This document shows positions 1 to 14,615 of a DNA stretch of 64,000 nucleotides, piece by piece. Position numbers and translations under genes: made by a program. This stretch comes from Telmatactis stephensoni (Eukaryota > Cnidaria > Anthozoa > Actiniaria > Isophelliidae), in the NCBI GenBank assembly GCA_029948255.1, contig JALIZF010001608.1, positions 310,001 through 374,000 of the forward strand, written 5' to 3'. The stretch's first letter is position 1. Each line of letters starts with the position of its first letter. Below the pieces are notes generated by a model that was not told where the DNA came from, searched no databases, and saw only the letters and a list, made by a program, of their open reading frames with translations.

Positions 1-52
1 CACAATCATTCGAAGTTTGCTCTAAATTTCTCATCGTCATTTCTTTCTCCAG

Positions 53-2632
53 GTTGCTGCCGTGTCAGGCGATGCGCGCCGTTGTCTGGACATATGTCGT
101 CGTGCTGTAGAAATCACTGAACTAGAAGATAACAAGACCAAATCAAAGAAAGGAAAACTCGTTGGTATGACAGAAGTCAATGCAGCTTTACAGGATATGT
201 TTTCTTCTCCCAAAATAAAACTTATGATGTAAGTAGCGGCAATCGTTGACGAAGTAGAGTTTGGGTTACCTGTGGCAGTTCCTTGCAGAACTACGAGTTC
301 TGTGTTCGGAATGTTGCGCGCCCCAATTTTCTTTCATTCATTCATTTTTCTTTTCTTTTCTTTTCTTTTCTTTTCTTTTCTTTTCTTTTCTTTTCTTTTC
401 TTTTCTTTTCTTTTCTTTTCTTTTCTTTTCTTTTCTTTTCTTTTCTTTTCTTTTCTTTTCTTTTCTTTTCTTTTTTTTCTTTGACTGTTAACTTTTTGCA
501 TTATTTTTCGTGGCAGGAATTTGTCGTCGTACGAAAGTTTGCTGATGAAGGCAGTTCTAGCTGAGTTCAAGAGGACTGGAGTTGAAGAAACCACATTTGG
601 GCAGGTAGTGTTTTTATCTGTAAAACAGATTGTTGTTTTTTCCAACGTTATATTTGGATACCTGGACTGCCCTGTGACGGAAAAACGCCCGTCTCTCCCC
701 TCCCTCAAGACCTCCTCACTGACTGGGTTCTCCGACTGATGTTGATAATTCTTACTCCAGGTTTTTGATGAGCTCTGTAACCACTGTCGTTTAGAAGGTA
801 AGACATTGATTAAGAGATCTGCTGATTATCTGTTTGTCTGTTGCTTTATAAGCCAGTTCGGAGTTTAAGAATCGTTTCTTATGCGCATGCGATTTTATCC
901 CGAATTTCTCACCTTCTTTTGTTTGATTAAAAACAAAAGAAGTTTTAAACAAAAGAAGGTGAGAAGTTCGGGATAAAATCGCATGCGCACTGAAAACGAT
1001 TCTTAAACTCCGAACTGGCTTATTGGCCTAAATGACCAATACGTTTCCTCATACCACAGGATGCCGTGCAACTGTGTTGCGCGCAACGTAGCATGGGTGG
1101 ATATACCGTGCAATTGTGTTGCGCGCACCGTAGCAGGGGTGGATATACGTGCAACTGTGTTGCGCGCACCGTAACAGGGGTGAATATACGTGTAACTGTG
1201 TTGCGCGCAACGTAGCATGGGTGGATATACCGTGCAACTGTGTTGCGCGCAACGTAGCAGGGGTGGATATACCGTGCAACTGTGTTGCGCGCAACGTAGC
1301 ATGGGTGGATATACATGCAACTGTGTTGCGCGCAACGTAGCAGGGGTGGATATACCGTGCAACTGTGTTGCGCGCAACGTAGCATGGGTGGATATACGTG
1401 CAACTGTGTTGCGCGCAACGTAGCAGGGGTGGATATACCGTGCAACTGTGTTGCGCGCAACGTAGCAGGGGTGGATATACGTGCAACTGTGTTGCGCGCA
1501 ACGTAGCAGGGGTGGATATACCGTGCAACTGTGTTGCGCGCAACGTAGCAGGGGTGGATATACCGTGCAACTGTGTTGCGCGCAACGTAGCAGGGGTGGA
1601 TATACGTGCAACTGTGTTGCGCGCAACGTAGCAGGGGTGGATATACCGTGCAACTGTGTTGCGCGCAACGTAGCAGGGGTGGATATACCGTGCAACTGTG
1701 TTGCGCGCAACGTAGCAGGGGTGGATATACGTGCAACTGTGTTGCGCGCAACGTAGCAGGGGTGGATATACCGTGCAACTGTGTTGCGCGCAACGTAGCA
1801 GGGGTGGATATACGTGCAACTGTGTTGCGCGCAACGTAGCAGGGGTGGATATACCATGCAACTGTTTTGCGCGCACCGTGGCAGGGGTGGATATACCGTG
1901 CAACTGTGTTGCGCGCAACGTAGCAGACAACAGGCTTTAACAATTAGTCAGGAAAGTCTGTAAAGGCTTAAATTTTTCAGCGTTTACATGCCCTGTCCAC
2001 ACAAAAACACTGATCGTTTTCACCCTAAACGCACATTTTTGAAAACGCCTTTCAAAGTGACTATTTTCGAAAACGCTCATCTATCTCTTCCGTGTGGACA
2101 CTCGTAAACGCTTATTTTCGAAAACGCTAGATCATGTGACTCGCTTCTAGTGCTTTGACTCGCTTCCAGTCCTTTTTAAGCAGGAAAAACAAAGATGGCG
2201 GACGCGAGGTCAGGAGTTGTTTTGATGCTTCTTCTGTCCTTGCTAATCGTCCTTTTCGTATGGACAGCCGAAAATAATGGGAAACGAGCCTTTTCGTTCT
2301 ACAGAGCGTTTTCGTGTGGACGGAGCCTAAAGTACAACGTAGCTACGTACGGCAATTTTTGGTTCCTTTTTTAATCACCTTGCGATGACTGTCTTTCCGC
2401 CGTTCTACGTAATCTAAGTCGAAAGGATTTCTAATTTCACGTTTCAAAATACTGTATTCTTTTAGGCATCACCCCGCCAAGTATGACTGAAGCGTCAGCC
2501 ATTGTAAGCCGTGTTGGTGCTTACAGACTTCTGCTGGTAGAAGCAGGAAAATCAGACTTACAGAGAAGAATCAGTTTGAATGTTAATCAGGACGATGTTA
2601 TATACGCGTTGAAAAATCACTCCATGAAATAA
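53..2632 (+). CDS. ORC1: Origin recognition complex subunit 1, C-terminal exons (5' part outside window)
   Basis: ORC1 is the AAA+ ATPase subunit of the complex that marks replication origins and loads MCM helicase in the nucleus. Only the C-terminal part is here, in four exons: 53-228, 517-604, 761-797 and 2466-2632 (stop TAA 2630-2632). All junctions are GT..AG and the phases join cleanly. The first exon carries SGDARRCLDICRRAVEI, the end of the AAA+ lid (sensor-2 region) in ORC1/CDC6 proteins. The later exons give the winged-helix domain (LMKAVLAEFKRTGVEETTFGQ, then TEASAIVSRVGAYRLLLVE) and end in RISLNVNQDDVIYALKNHSMK, close to the usual ORC1 C-terminus. The order and spacing of these motifs match animal ORC1 as I know it. 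No frameshift is seen. The 1.67-kb last intron is filled with repeats. Confidence 0.93.
345..475. repeat. (TTTTC)n microsatellite in an ORC1 intron
   Basis: About 25 copies of a 5-bp TTTTC unit, nearly uninterrupted, lie about 40 bp upstream of the acceptor of the exon at 517-604. The pyrimidine-rich strand is the sense strand, so it extends the polypyrimidine tract of that intron. Open frames across it are low-complexity artefacts. Confidence 0.95.
848..1023. mobile_element. Fold-back (MITE-like) element, ORC1 intron
   Basis: The sequence starting AAGCCAGTTCGGAGTTTAAG at about 850 returns as its reverse complement ending near 1022. The arms are about 80 bp with few mismatches and meet in the middle around AAAACAAAAGAAG. 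There is no coding capacity. It abuts the minisatellite that follows. Confidence 0.85.
1062..1937. repeat. Minisatellite, 41/42-bp unit, about 21 copies
   Basis: The unit reads (C)CGTGCAACTGTGTTGCGCGC, continues AACGTAGCAGGGGTGGATAT and ends AC. Units of 41 and 42 bp differ by one C after ATAC and are mixed along the array. Each unit contains the 12-bp palindrome GTTGCGCGCAAC. The central units are nearly identical, and those near 1060-1200 and 1860-1910 carry more substitutions. Long open frames on both strands come from the unit lacking stops, not from a gene. Confidence 0.95.
1990..2332. mobile_element. MITE with GTCCACAC-type terminal repeats, ORC1 intron
   Basis: The left end reads TGTCCACACAAAAACACTGA and the right end reads GAGCGTTTTCGTGTGGACGG. 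Internal copies of TTTTCGAAAACGCT and GTGTGGAC occur. The TIR type (CCGTCCACACG) recurs in the element at 23461-23974. No coding sequence was seen. Confidence 0.7.
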
Positions 2633-2898
2633 CAGCGGGTATATATTTATAGTGCATGACTTGGACATCATCCATGGCAGCCATTTTAAAACAGTTTGTT
2701 TTTTGAAAAATCTGGAAAAAGACCGAGTGAAAGACTCTGGAAAGAGCCGGAGTGAAGGATTCTGGGAATAGCCCGAGTGAAGAATTCGGGGAGGAACGCC
2801 AAACCTTGAGAACCCGATAGAATATGTTTTAATTTAAATTTTACTGTTTTGAAAGATTATATGTTATACATATTGGTCACGGTCCTATTAGATTGTAG

Positions 2899-3030
2899 CA
2901 AGAAACCATAATACAAAAGAGAGACACTTAGTATTGATGTCTGTGCGATGTTCGTGGCAACTATATTTTCGCCATCGCGCGCCGCAGACATCAATACCAA
3001 GTGTCGCTCTCTTTGTATTATGGTCTCTTG
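2899..3030. mobile_element. Family-1 MITE (CAAGAGACC termini), short copy with intact 7-bp target duplication
   Basis: A 132-bp inverted repeat starting CAAGAAACCATAATAC and ending GTATTATGGTCTCTTG. It is flanked on both sides by the direct repeat ATTGTAG (2892-2898 and 3031-3037). It lacks the GC-rich centre of the longer copies near 46-58 kb. No coding capacity. Confidence 0.88.
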
Positions 3031-3802
3031 ATTGTAGTTAAATGTAGTTGAATGTTCTAATGGGACCGCGACCATACACCTGCGTAGCTGGCGCTAAGGT
3101 GGATTGGAAAGATAGGAGGGGGAAGGAAGGTAGAGTAGCTTCTTTAATAGCCGTAGTAACGCAAGCTACATAGGCAATCTGAGATGTGTTAAGATATTTA
3201 TGAAATAATGTTAATATTATTTAAGAGATTGCTGTATTTTATACAACTAGTGACAAAAACTGAGAAAACGTGACATTTCTTGTTGTCTTACATGGAGTAC
3301 AAACAAAGATTAACCACAGAGGTGTTCATTTATTTCAGAAGTACATTCCAAAGTAAAGGCAAGCTGTCTTGTCAAATGTCCTTTTCTGTAGATACAGTCA
3401 TTATAATCAGTTTTTGATATAAATTTTATAAATAGTTTTGTCTTGTTACTTGGCATTTCAAGAAAATGTGATTAAAGAATAACTGATGACCCAAATGTAT
3501 TTGCTCATTGTTTTCAAAAATCAACATGTGAGTTTTTAAATTGTGTGCAGAGTATATCAAATGTAGGGGTAGCAAGTGTGCGAATGAGTCTCGGAAATAT
3601 TAGAAGAAACGCTACTCTGAAAATCCGAGGATAAATAAAGAAAATTTATTTATTTATTTTTATCCTGTGAACAAAATTCCGCCTTTTCTCCTTCAAACGC
3701 TGCTTTTTCTAGCCTTTTTGAATGTGTATTTCTCTCCATATAAAGAAATTACCTGTTTTTCTCATTTCCATGTTAATTTGAATTAAAAACGCTCTATGAC
3801 TA

Positions 3803-4005
3803 AAAATTAGATTTGCTACCTTTTACTGGGGTAGCAAATGCGGTGCAAATATGTTGTAAACCGAATACAAATCTAGTAAATACCGCATTTGCCAATCGGT
3901 TGAAAAATGGGATGAACAAATGCGGTATTTACCAGATTTGCATTCGGTTTACAACATATTTGCACCACATTTGCTACCCCAGTAAAGGGTAGCAAATCCA
4001 ATTTT
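3803..4005. mobile_element. Fold-back element (MITE-like)
   Basis: Arms of about 85 bp start at AAATTAGATTTGCTACC and end at GGGTAGCAAATCCAATTTT. They are near-perfect inverted repeats around a short centre at about 3890-3915. Noncoding. Confidence 0.85.
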
Positions 4006-4237
4006 ATATACGTATATATAATTTACAAAACGAACTATTTTACCATTGTCTTTTGGGCAGCTGTACTGATTTGACCGTTTTTGTATAGACAAATCATCTT
4101 CACTCAAAGCTTGTGGTAACTGAGAACTTTTGTAGAGAATTGAAAAAGAATTTAGTTATGATGTGATAACAATTTTTTTTTTTTCAAATAAGTTAGGATT
4201 TTCAGTGTGGGATATTTTCCAGCGTTTTCCAGCAAGT

Positions 4238-4251
4238 GCTGTCATAGCAAC
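4238..4251 (+). promoter_or_regulatory. Imperfect RFX X-box upstream of the orphan first exon
   Basis: GCTGTCATAGCAAC matches the X-box consensus GTHNYYATRRNAAC at 13 of 14 positions; the mismatch is C in place of T at position 2. It lies about 206 bp upstream of the ATG at 4457. Short motifs of this kind occur by chance. It is recorded because the next first exon in the same locus has a perfect match. Confidence 0.35.
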
Positions 4252-4456
4252 AGAGAGACCATTTTTTAACACCTTACAGCGAACAATTCTCTTACAAACA
4301 AACACTAATAAATTTTTTTGTTACCAACGCTGTTTTTGAAGCCACAGATTTGAGAGTCGTAAGATAAATTTGCCAAAATTCGCGCGTTCATGGTTGATTT
4401 TAATGCGTGAATCGATTTTTCGACCGATTCGGCAGAAGAAATTACAATAAATCAAA

Positions 4457-4599
4457 ATGTTCACTGGAAGAAAGAATTCCGATTTGAAGCGAAAATGCGA
4501 CAAGGTTTTGAAGGCGAGTACGAAGGATATTGATCCTGTTGAACTACTAAGGACGAAATGTCTAGCTCGTGGCTGTGGAGGAATAATGGGACTCGGAAG
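4457..4599 (+). CDS. Orphan calcyphosin-like first exon (alternative start of the next gene, or relic)
   Basis: ATG in context ATCAAAATG opens 143 bp ending at donor GTAAGA. The 47 codons finish with the block KCLARGCGGIMGLGR, the conserved N-terminal motif of calcyphosins just before EF-hand 1; the 5649 gene has [15 protein letters not shown] in the same place. The exon ends in phase 2, as do all three calcyphosin first exons here, so it can splice in frame to the exon at 5918. No further calcyphosin exon lies between 4600 and 5648. Best reading: an alternative first exon giving an isoform with a lysine-rich N-terminus. The alternative is the stump of a fourth, otherwise lost, gene copy. Confidence 0.7.
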
Positions 4600-5583
4600 G
4601 TAAGAACTTTGCGCGACTGGAAAGCTTCTATAGCTGAATTTCAAATTACTCTATAGACGAAAAACCGTCTTACCAAATTCGTCTTCAAACGACGCTCGTT
4701 TGGTGAAGGTTCATCTTAGAAGAGTTTCGAGTCTTCAAATACTAGCTTATCAATTCATCTCTACAATAAACTTCAGTGCCATTCATTCAGAAGAAGTCTG
4801 CGGGTTTGAAGACGACTGAGACGGTCAGTTTCCGTCTCTATTATAATATGAATTCAGCTATGGGGAGGCGGAATACTATTGTGTGTTCAGTGCATTGGTA
4901 TGAGACAACGGCGATTTATAGTCAGTTTTTCATTTGGGTGTTTTGGTTATTTCCTCCATGTTTATTTTCTATTTTGGATATCGATTGTATTAGTTGCAAT
5001 TTGGGGAGAACAGTGCATGTTTGTCAACACTGAATGAGAATTTCAATATAGATTAATTGATATTTAAAATCACCTCCTTTTAAATTTATCTAATGTTTTT
5101 TTAAGTTCATTTGAATTAATTTATCTATATTTTGTATAACTTGACAAAGAAATTAGAAAATTCCAAGCACAAGAGACGTCAGAAATGGTGTCAGAGTTTA
5201 TAATTTTACGTGATTTCATCTTATATACCCAGGAAAACGGTACATTAAAAAAATGAATGATTTAATCCCTCCATTTTCTTATAATAAGGAGTCTCCTGTC
5301 ATAATAAAGAGGTGCTGTATAGAAATACAGAAAAAATATTAAAATTGTGAAGTAAAAAGATACTTTCATTCGTTCGGCTTTTGTTTGTTTATTAATTTGT
5401 TCACGGCGACTAGTAAAGATTACAAAAGAATTTTGCTATCAAGAGAATAACAAAAGGCACATAATTATTTCCTGAAAATACTTATTTATAAATAGCGAAC
5501 GAGAAGGCAAAAAGCACATTTCCCTTCATTTCATTATCCAGTTGTCAAAACAGGGAGCCCAACATGTTACGATGTTATCCAAA

Positions 5584-5597
5584 GTTACCATAGAAAC
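5584..5597 (+). promoter_or_regulatory. RFX X-box motif in the calcyphosin-like gene 1 promoter
   Basis: GTTACCATAGAAAC matches the ciliary-gene X-box consensus GTHNYYATRRNAAC at every position, 52 bp upstream of the start codon. X-boxes bind RFX factors in promoters of ciliary genes across animals. Location and sequence are seen; function is inferred. Confidence 0.65.
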
Positions 5598-5615
5598 AAA
5601 ATATTTCATCCATAA

Positions 5616-9142
<3,527 letters not shown>

Positions 9143-12100
9143 ATTATTAAACGAATAACTCAATGACAAATTATATTTACCTCAGCCACATAGACAATCA
9201 TTTTGTTAGGATACCATTATAAAATAGTGGAAAATGTCTTTCATGATTACCTTAGATTTTAACATTTTTTATCATTACTTAAAATACATCTAGAAACCTG
9301 CTTTCCCTTTTCACTTGTGCTAATAAGCTAGCTTATAAGAACAACAATTTTATGTTATTTTGCAAAACTACATGTGCTTAGATTTGGTGCAATATTATTC
9401 CAAATACCTGTAAATAAATAATTGCTGTTGGCAGCTGCTAAGGATAAATTTTAAGCTTTGAGTCAAGCACAGTACTACCTTTGGTTTCATTACCCTTGTA
9501 TTTTAAGCTTTTATTTTATAGTCCAGTTAAACCTCTGTTACAGTAATTTTCAATATGCTAACGCAGACATTCAAACAGTGTTGGAATTTGGCTATTTTCT
9601 TCTATCAATCAAAGTTAAAAACTGATAATACAAAGAACTTCTTACTGTCTACCAAAACAATATTTAGCTATTATAAATTGTCTTAAGATCATATTTGGTA
9701 GGTCTTTAGTAAGTCTTTATTGTATATTGATTGATGGCTGTGGATAACCCAAATTTCAATGAACTGTTTAGAGGTAAGAGAAAATCACTGTAAGCAGCCA
9801 CCCTTTGGAAGGTATAAAACAATTTAAACAATCTTTGGAACTACATGGATGTAGCTTGGACAATTATTACTGACCATTATCGAGGATGGCTGTTTGATGG
9901 AGATTCAGCTGTTTTATGTTTTTGTCATGAAAGGCTTTTTTGGCAAGCACATTTATTTTGGTAGAAGATGAGGCTGTTATTGTAGTGTATCTGGTGATTG
10001 TCATTCTTTGAGCTCCTTGTACATGTAGATCATTGTAAACAATGGCCAGAAGCATTTTGTACATGTACAATTCTTTCACACAATTATCAAGCTACACATA
10101 GATAGCACTGGATAGCATCTGTTCAGAATCCTTATCTTGTGACTAAAATTTTTGTATCATCAGAATAAGTTTTTTTTTCAACAGAAAGCTGTGTCCATTT
10201 TTTTTCTGGAATTAGAAACCTTCATCAGATTACATAATTTTGGAATGATGCAGCGCTTGAGATTAACTAATGCAGGTGGCAGGAAACTGTGCATTTGTTA
10301 AAACAAACAGTTTTTTAGAATGCAAGTACAAAAAATTGCCAGAAAATGCACTAAGCAGCACTAATTATTTTATGTATGTCGGATATTTTACTCTCCTTTT
10401 ATTAGTTCTTTTTAGCATTGATCTTTTAGTTGCTTTAATAATTTTTCCCAAAAATTGAAACCTTTTTTGTTTGTTTTTGTGATTTCCATTTGTCGTGTTT
10501 ACCAGAAATTCCTTTATTTTACTTCACTGCCATTTTTGGAAACTTTGATCTTCTTGCATCAGAAAAAGAAAACTGTTATTGAAACAACAGGTATTTTAGT
10601 TGTTAAAACAACATGGCTAACAAGAAAAATAAACTGTGAATTTTGACAGTTGGGATTCATTGACAATCAAGTAACAAAAACTTATTTTGCTGCTTTGATC
10701 AGTTCATCGTGTACTGTAACAATAGAATTTGTAAATAAACTGAAAGAAATAAAGATTTTATTTATGAAATTAGTGACTTTGTTAGCCTGTGTTACTGTTT
10801 TAAAAATCTTATATTGTTAAAAGAACAGGGAGAAACCTTAGAATTTGTGTGAATTTTAATTTCCTTCAACCCCCATCTGTCCCACTCCTTCAGTTTTCCC
10901 GTATTTTTCTATATTTATTTTTCACCTGTCTTCCAGGTAACACACAAGCAACAACTGAAATCTTGATAAAATGGATATGGTTTATTCTTTGTCCACAAAC
11001 GTACTTTTAACCTCTTTTTAAAGTTGCAATTTTAGTTTAAGAAGTGGTTGGATCAATTACTTGTTGACACTCTACCAACTTTTTATTTTCAAAGCAAGTC
11101 TGTATTACATAGCGTACAATATATTCCATGAATGGAAAAAGCCAAATATTTGTCCAGGGATTCCAAATATTTACAGAAAACATGAAGATGCCAAAAATAA
11201 ATCAACCACGTAATTCTGTAATCCAAGGTTGGTGTAGGTTCCTAACACTTTATACAATAAATATTTATACATTACCTCAAGAAAAAATTGAATCAGTTGC
11301 AATTGAAGACCAGTTGTACGACCAGCTGCATGTAGCTTCGATTTTGATAGTAAATTTCTGCCAAACTCTTTCGCCAATTTTTCGCGTCCAAATTTTTTTG
11401 GGGTCGTTGTAGTTATGGTGACGGTCCAAAGAGACCCAGAGCATTAGCAATGCATGGCTAGCTTCTTAATAAATTTATTGATTGTTTGAGTATAGACTGC
11501 ACCAATCAGCGGTTTAGTTTGAAACTTCAATCAGCTTTTAGTGAGCCGTATTTGAGAGGAGATCAGATCTGATCGCTTCTTGTCATTTGGTGCAACTGTG
11601 CTTGAGAAGCAACTTCTGAGGTATTCTAAAGTACTGAAGTATTCAAAAAGGTACGTCACAAAGTGAAACATATTTCTTTGCTTTTCTAACACATCATAGG
11701 AGGGCGTCCAAACTATCGTATGATTAATAGCGCGAGGAAAAAAGAAATTAAAAATATAGCACTTTTTGCCATGTTAAATAACTGATTAGAAATACATGTA
11801 CCTCTAAGCAGGTACGCTTAGCCTACCTCTTTGGTAGCTTTTGGTAACGAATTAGAATCTTGCAAACGCTCAAGGATCTAAATTTCCTTAAATAGGTTAC
11901 ATGAACGAATTTAGGCTCTTAAGCCCGGTTGTCCCACAGTTAGAAGCATTTAGTGACTCACAACCCCTGAAAATCGCAAATTTTCACGACATCCTTCGAG
12001 GAATTTCTGCCAAAGTTTCCACAAAATTTATTAATTACGAAACTAAGAGTCCTAAACAGCTGCGGTGTTTTCCATTTTTTTATAACAAAGCTCTGGTTTT

Positions 12101-13572
12101 TGATTATGTTGCCAACTGGCAATAAAAAAAAATAAGATCACCCACAATTTAAAACTTGAATATTCATGAAAAAATCTTGCTCCGGACTCAAGCAGAGAAT
12201 CAAACAGTTACATGTTTTGGTGAATTGGTGGAGTTTCCGCTTCTAGGATACAATTTCTTTCACGAAAAATTTTGCGACATATATATATACCCAACAGCCA
12301 CCAATTCAATAAACTTCAACAGACAAAAAACCTAGCCAAAACATTAACATTTTTTCCATTTAAATTTTTTGCTTACAAAACAGTGAGCGGTTCATGAATA
12401 GAGATCCAGTTTGTTGGTATAAATTTAATTCAAAGTTTGCTTGAGCGTTTGACAATAATCAGTCTTGTGCGCACGAATATCGCGGCGCGCGCGGCACGTT
12501 GATCCGACACCAAAAATTTCTGGTCAATTAAAGTCCGCGCTAACATTTTCTTCGTTGTTTTTCTTTGAGGTCTTCTAGAGAAGGTATTCGAGATTTGAGG
12601 GCAAAGGTTTAATCTTCCTTAAGTTTCAGAGGTGAAAGGATGATTAAAAATATATGATATTGTGATGTTTTTGAGGTGGTTTGAAAGGTAGAAGGAGTTA
12701 GAAAACAGTCACAAATATATATAAAAAACTTTCTGGTAGAGTTCTTTATATCAACTAGACCATCTAAAGACAAAAAGTCACGATATAGATCGTCAAAACT
12801 AGTGTGAAAACTAACAAAAAATATTTGAAGCCAATCGACAAAAGAAATGTTTGAAAACAATTACATATTTATCTCTATGCTTGACTGGTCTCACATGCAA
12901 CATGCAATAATGAATATTTCATGTATAAACAAAATATCGAGATTTGTAAGAATACAGCCATCATTCTTAGGGAAGGAGAATAAATATCTAAATAAATTTC
13001 TGAATACTTTTCACAAAAATCTCTGTTGAAAACAACATGTAAAAAATCTACATGAACGCGTATTCTATTTCATCTCAACAATTAACCACTTGGGGTACAT
13101 GTATTAATATTTGGGTTGTTTATAAACTTGTGAAAAATTGATCACCTCTATTGTTCACTTGTCATCTACGTACGTTTTACGTACGTTTTTCAACGTTTCA
13201 GTGGCGACCATACAACCGATCCTTTCCAGCCCCTTCAATATTTCTTCACCGGCCTTTAGTCTAACGTGATCAGTTCTCAGTTTAGTTCTCGCATCACTAT
13301 AGTATCTTTTCAGCTGACATCTGCAGGTTCATGCGCCTACTCTCCAACATATATCATTAACGGCCTTTCCCTTGCGTCAGAAGTCTCAACTTTCTCGTCG
13401 GCTCTTGGGGGAGGGGGGGGGGGGGATCGACCATGGTCTCCGGGGAGAAAAAGCCATTCACTTTTTATATATAGCTTATTTAAAAAACGTAGACGGTCTG
13501 AGAGTCTGAATCTGATTCGATCGCTTGATGGAAGGAATCGAAACTAGTGTTGGTATGAACTTGGAATGAATT
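9143..13572. other. Intergenic region between calcyphosin-like genes 1 and 2, first part
   Basis: AT-rich DNA without an exon I can support. The first few hundred bases are the gene 1 3' UTR/flank. Open stretches here (for example 10270-10458 and 11901-12125) have no splice-site context, no family motif and skewed composition. A run of about 16 G lies near 13409-13425. Confidence 0.55.
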
Positions 13573-13940
13573 ACAACATAAAGTGATAATAGTACAGTAT
13601 GCGTAATTACTGCGGTTTTTGATATTCTGCGAACTCTGACCTTCAAAGAGTCCGTAAGAATTTGGTTATTCGCTTCCGCCCACCTCAACAAAACATCAAA
13701 ACATTAGTACTAAAAGTTCCTAAAATCCTATAAAATCCTATAAGTATAAAGATCTTTAGACGATATATATGTTAGCTATACTATCATTTTGGTATTAATA
13801 GTTCTTCGTATTAGTGATTTTTACTTTTGATTGACAGAAGCGAAAACGCAAATTAGCGGTTGGCGTTTGAAAGTCAGAGTTCGCAGAATATCGAAAACCG
13901 CTGTACCGCATGCATTCATACTCTTATCACTTTATGTTAG
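13573..13940. mobile_element. Inverted-repeat element with TACTGCGGTTTT-type arms, copy 1
   Basis: The left arm holds AACATAAAGTGATAA, then TACTGCGGTTTTTGATATTC and TGCGAACTCTGACCTTCAAA. The right arm is the imperfect reverse complement and ends near ATCACTTTATGTT. A second, shorter copy with the same arm core lies at 14405-14615. Confidence 0.72.
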
Positions 13941-14404
13941 TAATACGCATATTTCAAGATAAAAGACTCATTCTCATATAATTCTAGTCAGATTCAAATC
14001 CAGATTCAGATTTGGATTCAGTTTCAGATCTTCGCCATTCTAGGTTTTTTTGAAACAGGCATATAGTCTTTCCCTTTCTGACCCAAAGTGTACCGTAGCC
14101 ACCCCACCTACACCCAGGGCTTCCGGCTAGCTGAAAATCACTGAAAATTCTTTGCCATGCACCCCGTCCACTCCTAGCCTGTCGTATAGCTCCTCCAGCT
14201 TCCTACCTTTCTTTTCTCGTTTACTTAAATTATATAAAACCACTCTGATCGACATTCCATCGGTTGGTTGCCGTGACATATGACATCCTACACACAGCCC
14301 TATAGCTCCCCTAGCTCCCCTCCCAACTCAGAAAATGTTAATTTGATCTCACAGTATCTATAACTTTACAAGTACTCAAAAACTGCATACAGTACTTTCA
14401 TGTA

Positions 14405-14615
14405 AACTAACATTACTGCGGTTTTCGATACTTTGCGAAATCTGACATTCAAAGTAATCATAAAGATACCTAAAAATCTGCTGAAAGACCAAATACGATT
14501 TTTAGACAATTGCAATGGATATATATCATTTTGGTATTAGTGGTTCTTCTTAATTTTTAATTTTGATTGGCGGTAGATTTTCAGAGTTGGCAGAATATCG
14601 AAAACTACAGTAAGC
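14405..14615. mobile_element. Inverted-repeat element with TACTGCGGTTTT-type arms, copy 2
   Basis: TTACTGCGGTTTTCGATACT on the left is answered by GCAGAATATCGAAAACTACA on the right. The internal AT-rich part resembles that of 13573-13940, including a shared ATATATCATTTTGGTATTAG-type segment. Same family as copy 1. Confidence 0.7.

Larger units (their letters stand above)
2633..4456. other. Intergenic region after ORC1
   Basis: No convincing exon. It begins with the ORC1 3' flank, which holds three degenerate copies of a short phrase (GAAAGACTCTGGAAAGAGCC-like) at 2725-2790. It then contains the family-1 MITE at 2899-3030 and the fold-back at 3803-4005. The remainder is AT-rich unique sequence. 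The end of this stretch is probably promoter for the exon at 4457. Confidence 0.6.

Noticed and set aside
334..708. Lys/Glu-Arg-rich reverse-strand frame
   Set aside because: Translation of the (TTTTC)n microsatellite; low complexity and antisense to ORC1 exons.
1062..1937. Possible CRISPR array
   Set aside because: There are no unique spacers between repeats; units are contiguous, and the surrounding DNA is animal with introns.
1003..1943. Long reverse-strand open frames of 280-307 codons
   Set aside because: They are produced by a stop-free 41/42-bp minisatellite in three frames at once, inside an ORC1 intron, with no start or splice context.
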